Shown here: positions 47,010-58,266 of the stretch, piece after piece
How positions within the stretch are numbered: position 1 is the first letter of the stretch
Layout of the letters: the number at the start of each line of letters is the position of its first letter
Assembly: GCA_963791425.1 (NCBI GenBank)
Contig: CAWBSE010000004.1
Span: forward strand, 930,001-994,000
DNA length: 64,000 nt
Direction: 5' to 3'
Source of the DNA: DATBLE01 sp963791425
GTDB lineage: Bacteria > Actinomycetota > Thermoleophilia > Gaiellales > Gaiellaceae
The notes under the pieces: generated by a model
Databases searched by the model: none
Told to the model about the DNA's origin: nothing
What the model saw: the letters and a program-made list of their open reading frames with translations, nothing else
Position numbers and translations under genes: made by a program

Positions 47010-47843
47010 CTAGTACTCGTAGAAGCCGCTGCCGCTCTTGCGGCCGAGCCTGCCTGCGGCGACGTGCTCGCGCAGCAGCGGGCAGGGCGCGTACTTCTCG
47101 TCGCCGAGGCCTGCGTGCAGTACCTCCATGATCGCCACGCAGGTGTCGAGCCCGATCAGGTCGGCCAGGGCGAGCGGCCCGATCGGATGGTTGAAGCCGA
47201 GCTTCGCGATCGTGTCGATCGCTTCCGGCTGGGCGACGCCGTCCTGGAGCGCCCAGACCGCCTCGTTGATGAACGGCATCAGGATCCGGTTCGAGACGAA
47301 GCCCGGGAAGTCGTTCGCCTCGGCCGGGGTCTTGCCGAGCTCGCGGGCGAGCTCGACGATCGCCGCGGCGGTCGCGTCGGACGTCGACGGCGCGCGGATG
47401 ACCTCGACCAGCGCCATCACCGGCACCGGGTTGAAGAAGTGCATGCCGATCACGCGGTCGGGGCGCCCGGTGACGGCGGCGAGCGACGCGATCGGGATCG
47501 ACGACGTGTTCGACGCGAGGATTGCCCCGACGGGCAACGTCTCGTCGGCGCGCCGGAAGATGGCCTCCTTGACCGACGCGTCCTCGACGACCGCCTCGAC
47601 CATCAGGTCGGCAGGGACGATGTCCTCGACCGCGTCGACGCGGGCGAGCACCTCGTCCGGATCGGCGCCGCCCTTCTCGGCGAGCCTCGTCAGGCTCTTC
47701 CGCATCGCCTCGAGGCCGCGGTCGACCGCACCCGGCGCCGCGTCGTACAGCGACACGCGCCGCCCGGAGCCGGCGACGGTCTGCGCGATGCCGCCGCCCA
47801 TCTGGCCGGCGCCGACGACAAGGACGTGCCCGAACGGGGTCAC
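47010..47843 (-). CDS. 3-hydroxyacyl-CoA (3-hydroxybutyryl-CoA) dehydrogenase
   Basis: 277 residues, the single-function short form. NAD motif VVGAGQMGGGIAQTVAGSG near 9-27, ASNTSSIPI, the catalytic His in RVIGMHFFNPVPVMALVEVI, and FNHPIGPLALADLIGLD. The GTG at 47843 overlaps the thiolase stop (TAGTG), so the two consecutive beta-oxidation steps are translationally coupled. Confidence 0.95.
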   Translation of the reverse strand: MTPFGHVLVVGAGQMGGGIAQTVAGSGRRVSLYDAAPGAVDRGLEAMRKSLTRLAEKGGADPDEVLARVDAVEDIVPADLMVEAVVEDASVKEAIFRRADETLPVGAILASNTSSIPIASLAAVTGRPDRVIGMHFFNPVPVMALVEVIRAPSTSDATAAAIVELARELGKTPAEANDFPGFVSNRILMPFINEAVWALQDGVAQPEAIDTIAKLGFNHPIGPLALADLIGLDTCVAIMEVLHAGLGDEKYAPCPLLREHVAAGRLGRKSGSGFYEY

Positions 47844-48995
47844 TAGACCTCGAGCAGGATCGCGTCGCCCTGGCCGCCGCCGGAGCAGATCGCCGCGAGC
47901 CCGAGCCCGCCGCCCTGGCGGCGGAGCTCGTAGATCATCGTCGAGAGGATCCGTGCGCCCGACGCGCCGATCGGATGGCCGAGCGCGACCGCGCCGCCGT
48001 TCACGTTCACGGTCTCCGGGTCGGCGTCGAGCAGCTTGGTCGAGTTGAGCGCGACCGAGCAGAACGCCTCGTTCACCTCGATGCGCTTGACGTCGCCGAT
48101 CGACTTCCCGGCCTTGGCCAGCGCGGCGTTCCCCGCACCCGCGGGCGTGCGGGCGAGGTAGGCGAACTCGTCGGCGACGTAGCCGTGGGAGACGATCGTG
48201 GCGAGCACCTCGAGACCGCGCTTCTTCGCGAACTCCTCGCTGGTGACGACGAGCGCGCCGGCGCCGTCGTTCACGCCGGGCGCGTTGCCGGCGGTGGTCG
48301 TCCCCTCCGGGTCGAAGACGGGCTTCAGCGCCGCGAGCTTCTCCAGCGTGGTGTCGCGGACGCGGGCCTTCGTCGGCCGTGACCTCGCCGACCGCGACGA
48401 TCTCGTCGTCGAACCGGCCCTCGTCCTGCGCGGCGGCCGCCCGCTGCTGCGACCGCAGCGCCCACTCGTCCTGTGCCTCCCGCGTGATCCCCAGCTCGCG
48501 TGCGACGAACGACGCCTGCTCGACCATGTGCTTGCCGTCGAAGGCCGACGTGAGCCCGTCGTGCACCATCAGGTCGACCAGCGAGCCGTCGCCGAGCTTG
48601 TAGCCGAACCGCGCCTTCTTCAGCGCGTACGGCGCGTTCGACATCGACTCCATCCCGCCTGCGACGATCACGCTGTGGTCGCCCGAGCGGATCATCTGGT
48701 CGGCGATCTCGACCGCGCGGATGCTCGACGCGCAGACCTTGTTGATCGTGTCGGACGGCAGCGCGATCGGCAGACCGGCGCCGATCGCCGCCTGGCGCGC
48801 CGGCGCCTGCCCCGCGCCGCCCTGCAGCACCTGGCCCATGATCGCGTACTCGATCTCGTCGTCGGCGACGTCGACGCGGTCGAGCGCAGCCCTGATCGCG
48901 AGCGCGCCGAGCTCGGTCGCCGGGTAGCCGGCGAGCCCTCCGCCGAGCTTCCCGAACGGGGTGCGGACGGCGGAAACGATCACGGAGCGGCCCAT
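47843..48995 (-). CDS. Acetyl-CoA C-acetyltransferase (thiolase), frameshifted at about 48356
   Basis: About 384 codons from ATG 48995. The N-terminal part is normal: SAVRTPFGKLGGGLAGYPAT, with the catalytic Cys in INKVCASSIRAVEIA near 90. The frame breaks after TADEGPRP, where an extra base precedes DTTLEKLAALKPVF. The C-terminal half (NDGAGALVVTSEEFAKK, GGAVALGHPIGASGARI and ICSGGGQGDAILLEV) is intact in the other frame, including catalytic His and Cys. A one-base deletion restores a full thiolase. Divergent from trpE with only 17 bp between starts. Confidence 0.88.
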
Positions 48996-49012
48996 GCCTG
49001 CAATCTATCGCC

Positions 49013-50236
49013 ATGAACAACCCTGCGGCCGTCGTTTCCGCGGATCTGATCAGCCCGCTCGGGGCGTACGTCCGGCTGCGCGAAACGGGCGGGCCCGCGT
49101 TCCTGCTCGAGTCCGTCGAGCAGGGGCGGCTCGGCAGACACTCCTTCGTCGGCTGTGGCACTTCGGTCGTCTCGCTCGCAGAGGCCGAGCGGGCCACGGC
49201 GCCCGTCGTCGGCTATCTCGGCTACGACCACGCCGCCGTCCTCGAACCGACCGTCCCCCTCCCCACGGACGGGCCGGATCTCCCGGAGAGCTGGTTCGTC
49301 GTCGCCGACACGCTGCTGCGGTTCGACCATGCCGCCGGCCTGGCACATGTGGTGCACGGGGATCCCGAGGCGGTCCAGGCCCGCCTCGACGGGCCGGCGC
49401 CGGCGCTTCTCCGCGGCGGCGGCGCGTCCGGAGCGACCACCCGCCATCCGTCTCGCGAGGAGTACGAGGGCGGCGTGCGCGCGGTGAAGGAGCACATCCG
49501 CGCCGGTGACGCCTTCCAGGTCGTGCTCTCCCAGCGGGCGCGAGCGGCCGACCGGGGCGAGCCCGCTCGATCTCTACCGCGCGCTTCGCCGGGTCAACCC
49601 CTCGCCGTACCTCTTCCTGCTCGAGCTCGGCGACCTCGCGCTGATCGGGTCGTCGCCCGAGACGCTCGTGAAGGTCGAGGGGACGCGCGCGAGCGTGAAC
49701 CCGATCGCCGGGACGACCGAGCCGGGCCCCGGCGACGCGGAGCGGCTGCTCGCGTCGGAAAAGGACTGCGCCGAGCACGTGATGCTCGTCGATCTCGGCC
49801 GCAACGACCTCTCGCGCGTGTGCCGCCCGGGCAGCGTGCAGGTCGAGCGGTTCATGGAGGCGGAGCGGTTCTCGCACGTGACGCATCTCGTCTCGGAGGT
49901 GACCGGCGAGCTGCAGGACGGGATCGGTCCGTTCGACGTGCTGCGGGCGTGCTTCCCCGCCGGCACGGTGTCCGGCGCCCCGAAGGTGCGGGCGATGCAG
50001 CTGATCACGGAGCTGGAGGGATACCGCCGCGGCCCGTACGGCGGCGCGGTCGGCTACGCCGTGCCGGGCGGCGACCTCGACACGTGCATCGCGATCCGCA
50101 CGATCGTCCTCCACGACGGCGTCGCGCACCTCCAGGCGGGCGCGGGGATCGTCGCCGACTCCGATCCACGGGCCGAGCACGAGGAGTGCCTGCGGAAGCT
50201 CGCGGCGCTCGAGGCCGCCATTACGCTTGCCGAACG

Positions 50237-50240
<4 letters not shown>
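49013..50240 (+). CDS. trpE: Anthranilate synthase component I, frameshifted at about 49541
   Basis: About 409 residues once the frame is restored. Makes anthranilate from chorismate and glutamine-derived ammonia. The N-terminal part is compact (GPAFLLESVEQGRLGRHSFV). The chorismate-binding domain is complete: FQVVLSQRA, then in the second frame LYRALRRVNPSPYLFLLEL, GSSPETLVKVEG, PIAGTTEPGPG, DLGRNDLSRVC, FPAGTVSGAPKVRAM and GAGIVADSDPRAEHEEC. One extra C at about 49541 separates QRA from ERPTGAS. The rest of the trp operon is complete apart from trpC/F, suggesting a consensus error. The stop overlaps trpG (ATGA). Confidence 0.9.
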
Positions 50241-50790
<550 letters not shown>

Positions 50791-50794
<4 letters not shown>

Positions 50795-51804
50795 TCCAGG
50801 AGGCGCTCGGACGGCTGCTCGACGGCCACGACCTCGACCGCGCCCAGTCGCGCGCGGTCATGGACGAGATCATGGCCGGCGACGCGACCCAGGCCCAGAT
50901 CGGCGGGTTTCTCGTCGCCCTGCGCCTGAAGGGTGAGACGCCGGACGAGATCGCCGGTTTCGCCGAGGCGATCCGCGGCCGCGGCGTGTCGGTCGCTCCG
51001 AAGCGCACCGATCTCGTCGACACCGCGGGGACGGGCGGTGACGGCCAGGCGACGATCAACATCTCGACCGCGGCCGCCCTCGTCGCCGCGGCGGCCGGGG
51101 CCGGCGTGGCGAAGCACGGCAACCGGGCGGTCTCGTCCGCGTCCGGCTCGGCCGACGTGCTCGAGGCGCTCGGCTTCGCGCTGGAGCTGTCATCCGAGCG
51201 GATCGCCGACTCGATCGACGAGCTCGGGTTCGGATTCCTGTTCGCGCCGACGCACCACCCGGGATTCCGTCACGCTGCTCCCGTGCGCAAGGAACTGGCG
51301 ACCCGGACGGTCTTCAACGTGCTCGGCCCGCTGACGAATCCCGCCGGCGCGCGGGCGCAGATCGTCGGCGTCTACGACCCGGCGCTCGTCCGCACGATCG
51401 CGGAGGTGCTCGCCCGGCTCGGTTCGCATCGCGCCTTCGTCGTCCACGGCGCGTACGGCGTGGACGAGCTCTCGCCCGCCGGCCCGAACCTGGTCTGCGA
51501 GGTGGTCGACGGCGGCATCCACGACCGCGAGATCGACCCGATCGATCTCGGTGTCGCCCGCTGCGCGCCGGAGGAGTTGCGCGGCGGCACCCCGGACGAG
51601 AATGCAGCGGTGATCCGCGCGGTCTTCTCCGGCGAGGAGCGCGGCGCGAAGCGGGACGCGATCCTGCTCAACGCAGCCGGGGCGGTCGCTGCGGGCGGCC
51701 ACGCGGACGATCTGCGTGAGGGCCTGGACATCGCGCGCCACACCGTCGACTCGGGAGCGGCGGCCGAGCGCCTCGATGCGCTCGTCGCCTTCTCGCATGG
51801 GTAG
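50791..51804 (+). CDS. trpD: Anthranilate phosphoribosyltransferase
   Basis: 337 residues. Motifs: DLVDTAGTGGDGQATINIST (PRPP site GTGGD), AKHGNRAVSSASGSADVLEA, FAPTHHPGF and FNVLGPLTNPAGA. The start ATG overlaps the trpG stop, and the 3' end overlaps trpC by 8 bp. Confidence 0.96.
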
Positions 51805-52958
51805 GTTCCGGGACGCGCTCGCCGGGCCTGGACTGGCGGCGATCGCCGAGGTCAAGCGGCGCTCGCCCTCGGCGGGTGACCTCCGCCCGGATGCCGATCC
51901 GGCCGCGCTCGCCGCCGCCTTCGAGGGCGCCGGGCGCCGCCGCCGTCTCAGTGCTGGTCGACGAGCGGTTCGCCGGGACGGTCGACGACCTTCGCGCGGC
52001 GCGTGCCTCCGCGGCGCTCCCGCTGCTCGCCAAGGGGTTCTTCCGCGACGCCGCGCAGCTCGACGAGCTGAAGGACGCCGGCGCCGACGCGGCGCTGCTG
52101 ATCCTCCGCGACCTCGACGACCGCGAGGCTGCCGGGCTGATGGAGCACGCGCTGCTGATCGGGCTCGACACGCTGGTCGAGGCGCACGACGCGGCCGAGC
52201 TCGCGCGCGCGACCGCGCTCGGCGCCGACCCGATCGGGATCAACGCGCGTGACCTCTCGACGTTCGCGATCGACCGGAACGTCCAGCTGCGGCTGGTCGG
52301 CGAGGCGCCGCGCGACCGCGTGGTGATCGCCGAGAGCGCGGTGCACACGCGCGCCCAGGGCGCCGCCGCCGAGCTCGCCGGCGCCGACGCCATCCTGGTC
52401 GGCAGCGCGCTGATGCGCGCTCCCGACCCGTCCGCCAAGCTCCGCGAGCTCCTCTCCCGGCCGCTCGTGAAGGTCTGCGGGCTGACCCGCGAGGAGGACG
52501 TCGCGGTCGCCGTCGAGGCCGGCGCCGACCTGTGCGGGTTCATCCTCGTGCCCGCCAGCCCGCGCGCCGCCGACCGCGTGTTGCCCGTCCCGGACACGGT
52601 CATCTCGGTCGCGGTCTTCGTCGGCGAGCCGGAGGAGACCGACGCCGACCTCGTCCAGCTGACCGAGCGCGAGGAGGGCAAGGTGCGCGGCCGCGACGCC
52701 GTGCTCCTCCACGACGGCGACCAGGTCGCGACCGTGATCGACCGCCCGTGGGGCGAGGACGAGGATCCGACGCAGCTCGAGCGCGCCCGGGCGGTCGAGG
52801 GCCGCCTCGTGCTCGCCGGCGGCCTCGACGCGCAGAACGTCCGCCGCGCGATCGCCGCCACTCGCCCGTGGGCGGTGGACGCGAGCTCCAGCCTGGAATC
52901 GAGCCCCGGCGTCAAGGATCACGACAAGGTGCGAGCGTTCGTGGCGGCCGCCCGATGA
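51797..52958 (+). CDS. trpCF: Fused indole-3-glycerol phosphate synthase / phosphoribosylanthranilate isomerase, frameshifted at about 51933
   Basis: About 387 codons. TrpC part: AIAEVKRRSPSAGDLRPDAD with the catalytic Lys, then after the shift SVLVDERFAGTVDDLRAAR, LLAKGFFRDAAQLDELKDAG, GINARDLSTFAID, VVIAESAVHTRA and AILVGSALMRAPDP. It joins without a stop to a TrpF part beginning RPLVKVCGLTREEDVAVAVE and ending WAVDASSSLESSPGVKDHDK. The TrpC N-terminus is about 30-40 residues shorter than usual. An extra G in the GGG at 51932-51934 breaks GAG-AAAVSVL. A trpC-trpF fusion is usual in enterics but not typical of actinobacteria. Confidence 0.88.
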
Positions 52959-52965
52959 GCCGTTT

Positions 52966-53000
52966 CGGACATGGCAGGGGTCTGACCCCTGCACGCGCCG
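52966..53000. repeat. Palindromic repeat, family copy 2 (trpF-trpB gap)
   Basis: CAGGGGTC/GACCCCTG core (stem about 8 bp, 1-nt loop) with a left arm beginning CGGACATGG. The outer right arm has decayed (CACGCGCCG). The flank outside the left arm reads AAACGGC on the opposite strand, similar to the flanks of the other copies. Confidence 0.7.
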
Positions 53001-53055
53001 ATTCCGCGCCGATGAGTCCACAGCTCCGCTCAACCATGCGCCGTACCGTCCGACA

Positions 53056-53090
53056 CGGACATGACAAGGGTCTGACCCCTGTCATGTCCG
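53056..53090. repeat. Palindromic repeat, family copy 3, next to the trpB ribosome-binding site
   Basis: CGGACATGACAAGGGTC and GACCCCTGTCATGTCCG form a 17-bp stem with one mismatch around a single T. AAGGGG, the likely trpB ribosome-binding site, begins one base after the palindrome (53091-53096) and lies seven bases before the GTG. Confidence 0.88.
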
Positions 53091-53103
53091 AAGGGGCCGA
53101 TTC

Positions 53104-54212
<1,109 letters not shown>

Positions 54213-54216
<4 letters not shown>

Positions 54217-54911
54217 GCAAGACGCTCGTCATCTACCTGATGGCCGGGGCGGACACGCCCGACCTGGCCGCGGCCGCCGAGGCCGGCGGAGCCGACCTCG
54301 TCGAGATCGGCTTCCCGTTCTCCGATCCGCTCGCCGACGGCCCGGTGATCCGCCGCGCCGCCGAGCGTGCGCTCGCCGCCGGAATGCGCACGAAGCCCTG
54401 CCTCGAATGCCTCGCCGCGGTGCGTGCCCGCGTCAAGGTGCCGCTCGTCCCGATGACGTACTCGTCGATCCTCGAGGCGTACGGCTGGGAGCGGTTCGCC
54501 GACGACACCCGAAGCGCAGGCGCCGCCAGCCTGATCATCGCCGACCTGCCCGCCGGCGAACGCACGGAGCTCAAGCGCATCCAGCTGGTCGCTCCGACCT
54601 CGACCGACGAGCGCGTCGCGCTCGCCGCCGCCGAGACCGACGGGTGGCTGTACCTCGTCACCCTGACCGGCACGACCGGCGCCCGCTCCGACCTCTCCCC
54701 CGCGCTCGGCGGCCTCGTCGAACGCGCCCGCCGTGCGACCGACAAGCCGCTCTACGCCGGGTTCGGCATCTCGACGCCCGACCACGCGCGGACGGTCGCC
54801 GCCCTCACCGACGGCATCGTCGTCGGCTCGCGCGCGCTCGAGGTGGCCGAGGAAGGGGCGGCCGCGCTCGAGGCGTACGTCCGCACGCTCCGCGAAGCGC
54901 TGGACGGATGA
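54213..54911 (+). CDS. trpA: Tryptophan synthase subunit alpha
   Basis: 232 residues, shorter than the usual 260-270 by trimming at both ends. Catalytic Glu in LVEIGFPFSDPLADGPVI (with the catalytic Asp in SDP-LADGP), LVPMTYSSILEAYGWERFAD, DLPAGE, and the phosphate site GFGISTPDHA and GIVVGSRALE. The GTG overlaps the trpB stop (GTGA). Confidence 0.95.
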
Positions 54912-55759
54912 CCTCCGACCACTACCGCTTCGAGCAGGTCGCCCCGAACGCCTGGGCGGCGGTCGCGATCCCGTCCGGCGCAGGCGTCGGCAACGCCGGC
55001 ATCGCCCGGCTGGACGACGGGAGCTCGATCGTCGTCGACTGCGGCTACACGCCGGGCGCCGCGCGGGATCTCCGCGCCGCCGCCGAGGATCTCGCCGGTC
55101 CGGTCGGGCGCCTCGTGATCACCCACGGCGACTTCGACCACTACGCCGGCGCGCAGGCGTTCGCCGACCTGCCGATTCTCGCCTCCGAGCAGACCGCGGC
55201 CACGATCGCCGAGGTCGGCCCCGGCCGCGTCGCCGGCATGAAGAAAGAGATGCAGACCTACCTCGCCGAGCTCGAGGAGCAGGGCGCGCCGGAGTGGGAG
55301 CGCGAGCAGGGCCGCCGGATCGTCGCCGAAGTTCCCGGTCTGACCCTCACCCCGCCCACGGAGACCTATGCCGGCGAGCGCGACCTCGGCGGCGCAACCG
55401 TGATCGAGTGCGGCGCAGCGCACACGGCGAGCGACGCGGTCGTCTGGCTTCCGGGCGACCGGACGCTGATCGCCGGCGACCTCGTCGGCGTCCGCACACA
55501 CATGAATCTCACGCGCGGCCACCCACCCGAGACCTGGTTGGCGATCCTCGACCGGCTGGCCGCGCTCGGGCCCGAGCACGTCGTCCCCGGCCACGGTGAG
55601 CCGGCCGGCCCGGAAGCCCTGACAGCGGCGCGCCGCTACGTCGAGACGGTCGTCGAGCTCGCTGCGACGCCCGGCGACCACGAGCTGCCGGCCGAGTTCG
55701 CCGACTGGGAGTTCGCCGAGGGCTTCCAGGGCAACATCGACGCACTCAGATCCGGGTAG
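54908..55759 (+). CDS. Metallo-beta-lactamase fold hydrolase with HxDxDH motif
   Basis: 283 residues. MBL fold: IVVDCGYTPGAARDL, LVITHGDFDHYAGAQAF near 74-90, TLIAGDLVGVRTHMN and VVPGHGEPAGPEAL. The usual HxHxDH has Asp in place of the second His (H-G-D-F-D-H), so one metal site differs. The 5' end overlaps the trpA stop (ATGA), implying read-through expression from the trp operon; a link to tryptophan metabolism is not evident. Specific substrate unknown. Confidence 0.82.
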   Translation: MTSDHYRFEQVAPNAWAAVAIPSGAGVGNAGIARLDDGSSIVVDCGYTPGAARDLRAAAEDLAGPVGRLVITHGDFDHYAGAQAFADLPILASEQTAATIAEVGPGRVAGMKKEMQTYLAELEEQGAPEWEREQGRRIVAEVPGLTLTPPTETYAGERDLGGATVIECGAAHTASDAVVWLPGDRTLIAGDLVGVRTHMNLTRGHPPETWLAILDRLAALGPEHVVPGHGEPAGPEALTAARRYVETVVELAATPGDHELPAEFADWEFAEGFQGNIDALRSG

Positions 55760-55768
55760 CGTTCGCCC

Positions 55769-56497
55769 ATGGACGCGTACGGCCCCGAGACCTACGGCGA
55801 CCGGATCGCCGACGTCTACGACAGCCTCTACACGCGGCTGAACACCGAAGGCGCGGTCGAGGGGCTGGCGTCGCTGGCCGGCGACGGGCCCGTGCTCGAG
55901 CTCGCGATCGGCACGGGCCGCCTCGCACTTCCGCTTGCGGCGCGCGGCCTCGAGGTGCACGGCATCGACGCCTCCGAGGGAATGGTCGCGAAGCTGCGCG
56001 AGAAGCCCGGCGGTGCCGACATCCCGGTGACGATGGGCGACTTCGCCGACGTCGGGGTCGACGGCCGGTACTCGCTGATCTTCGTCGCGTTCAACACGCT
56101 GTTCGGCCTGCTCAGCCAGGAGGACCAGGTCCGCTGCTTCGCGAACGTCGCTGCGCGCCTCGCCGAAGGCGGCGTGTTCGCGATCGAGGTCTTCGTCCCC
56201 GACCTCGCCCGCTTCGACCGCGGCCAGCGCGTCCAGGTGAACAACCTCAACCCCCACGAGGTGATGCTCGACGCGTCGCGCCACGACCCGGTCCGCCAGG
56301 TCGTCGAGAGCAACCACATCGTCATCACCGAGCAGGGGACGCGGCTCTACCCGGTGAACATCCGCTACGCGTTCCCGAGCGAGCTCGACCTGATGGCCCG
56401 CCTCGCCGGGCTGGAGCTGAAGGAGCGCTGGGGCGGCTGGGGCCGTGAGCCGTTCACGGCCGCGAGCAACTTCCACGTCTCGGTGTACGGCCGGTGA
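55769..56497 (+). CDS. Class I SAM-dependent methyltransferase
   Basis: 242 residues. SAM-binding motif VLELAIGTGRLALPLAARG near 42-60, acidic loop GIDASEGMV, and DGRYSLIFVAFNTLFGL as motif III/IV region. C-terminal beta segment ends NFHVSVYGR. ATG at 55769; the stop overlaps the nitrilase start. Substrate unknown. Confidence 0.88.
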   Translation: MDAYGPETYGDRIADVYDSLYTRLNTEGAVEGLASLAGDGPVLELAIGTGRLALPLAARGLEVHGIDASEGMVAKLREKPGGADIPVTMGDFADVGVDGRYSLIFVAFNTLFGLLSQEDQVRCFANVAARLAEGGVFAIEVFVPDLARFDRGQRVQVNNLNPHEVMLDASRHDPVRQVVESNHIVITEQGTRLYPVNIRYAFPSELDLMARLAGLELKERWGGWGREPFTAASNFHVSVYGR

Positions 56498-57420
56498 ACG
56501 AGACCGTTCGCGTCGCGTGCGTCCAGGCCGAGCCGGTCATCCTCGACCGGGAGCGCACGGTGGACAAGCTGGCGACACTGACGGCCGAGGCGAAGCAGAA
56601 CGGCGCCGGCCTCGTCGTCTTCCCGGAGACGTTCATTCCCGCGTATCCGAGCTCGGCCTGGGCGAAGGCTCTCGCCGGCTGGGCCGACCCGCGCGCGAAA
56701 GGCGCGTTCGCGATGCTCGCCCGCGAGTCGGTCGAGGTGCCGGGGCCCGCAGCCGACAGGCTCGGCGAGATCGCCCGTGACAACGACGTCTGGCTCGTCA
56801 CGGGCGTGAACGAGCGAGACCCGGAGAACCCGGGCACGCTCTACAACGCGCTGCTCTACCACGGCCCGGACGGGAAGCTCGCCATCCACCACCGCAAGCT
56901 CGTCCCGACCAACCACGAGCGCCTGATCTGGGGCCAGGGCGACGGCGGCGGGCTGCGCGCGACCCAGACGTCGATCGGCCGGATCGGCGGCCTGATCTGC
57001 TGGGAGAACTACATGCCCCTCGCCCGCTTCTCGCTGTACGAGTCGGGCGTGGAGATCTACATCGCCTCGACCGCCGACGACGGCGACCTCTGGCAGGCGA
57101 CGCTCGTGCACATCGCCCGGGAGTCGCGCGCGTTCGTCGTCGCGCCGTCGCACTTCCAGCGTGCAGGTTCCTATCCCGACGACTTCCCGCTGAAGGACGA
57201 GCTGGCCGGCATGGACATCCTCGGCCGCGGCGGCTCTGCGATCCTCGCGCCGGACGGCTCGTACCTCGCCGGCCCGCTCTACGACGAGGAGGGGATCCTC
57301 TACGCCGACCTCGAGCCGCAGCGCCTCGACGAGGAGCGGCAGCGCTTCGACCCGGCGGGCCACTACCACCGGCCCGACGTGCTCGAGCTGAAGGTGACGC
57401 CCCGCAAGGGCGTCCGCTAG
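56494..57420 (+). CDS. Nitrilase/carbon-nitrogen hydrolase family protein
   Basis: 308 residues. Catalytic triad visible: E45 in VVFPETFIPAYP, K135 in HHRKLVPTNHERL, C169 in GGLICWENYMPLARF. The CWEN sequence is that of true nitrilases (aliphatic or aromatic nitriles), rather than amidases. GTG start overlapping the methyltransferase stop. C-terminus DVLELKVTP as in nitrilases. The product could scavenge nitriles or cyano compounds. Confidence 0.93.
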   Translation: MNETVRVACVQAEPVILDRERTVDKLATLTAEAKQNGAGLVVFPETFIPAYPSSAWAKALAGWADPRAKGAFAMLARESVEVPGPAADRLGEIARDNDVWLVTGVNERDPENPGTLYNALLYHGPDGKLAIHHRKLVPTNHERLIWGQGDGGGLRATQTSIGRIGGLICWENYMPLARFSLYESGVEIYIASTADDGDLWQATLVHIARESRAFVVAPSHFQRAGSYPDDFPLKDELAGMDILGRGGSAILAPDGSYLAGPLYDEEGILYADLEPQRLDEERQRFDPAGHYHRPDVLELKVTPRKGVR

Positions 57421-57424
57421 AGCC

Positions 57425-58266
57425 TTGAAGCTCACGCCGCCGATCGTCTCCGCGATGCAGCAGCTCGCGGTCGAGCAGCGGCGACTCCTCGGGCCGCGGG
57501 CGCCCTGGCATGTCGGCGACATCGCCTGGGGTCTGCGCCAGCACGAGGCCGCGAGGACGAATGGCGGATTCGCCTGTGGGTGGAAGGAGGCACGGTCGCC
57601 GCCTGGTCGTGGCTGAAGGACGACGGACGCGCCCTGCTCGAGCACGACGTGCACCCGGAGCACCTCCATCTCCTCGACGAGATCCTCGCCGAGCCTGCGG
57701 CGCAGGTGGCATTCGCGTTCGAGGACGACGTGGACCACCGTGCCGCGCTGGCCCGTCACGGGTTCACGAACCCCGGCACGGCCATGCAGTTCCTGGTGCG
57801 CGATCTGGCTTCGCCGCCGGACATCCCTCCGCTTCCCGACGGCTTCCGGCTCCGGACGGTGACCGCCGCCGACGCGGCCGAGCGGGTCGCGATCCACCGC
57901 GAGGTCTGGAGCCGCCCCGATCGGCCGTCACGGTTCACCGAGTCGAGCTACGCGGCCGTCCGCTCCGAGTGGCCGTACCGTGAATCGCTCGACTGCGTCG
58001 TCGAGGCTCCCGGCGGCCGCCTCGCCGCCTACTGTCTCTGCTGGCCCGACGACGAGAACGCCGTCGGCGAGTTCGAGCCGGTCGGTACCCGCGAGGAGTT
58101 CCGCCGCCGCGGGCTCGGCGCCGCGGTCTGCACGTTCGCCCTGCGCCGCCTGCACGAAGAAGGCGGCCGCCAGGCGATCGTCTACTGCGCCTCGGAGCCG
58201 GCCTGCGCGCTCTACACGTCGCTCGGCTTCCGGCTCCACGCCTCGCTGGTCGGGTACTCCCGCTGA
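57425..58266 (+). CDS. GNAT-family acetyltransferase, frameshifted at about 57547
   Basis: About 280 codons from TTG 57425. The first 41 codons (LTPPIVSAMQQLAVEQRRLL, GDIAWGLRQHE) run into a break where one base is missing. The correct continuation is REDEWRIRLWVEGGTVAAWS in the next frame. The C-terminal GNAT domain has VGTREEFRRRGLGAAVCTFA (acetyl-CoA loop) and ASEPACALYTSLGFRLHASL. Reads like a two-domain GNAT with an incomplete N-terminal copy. Substrate unknown. Confidence 0.78.
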
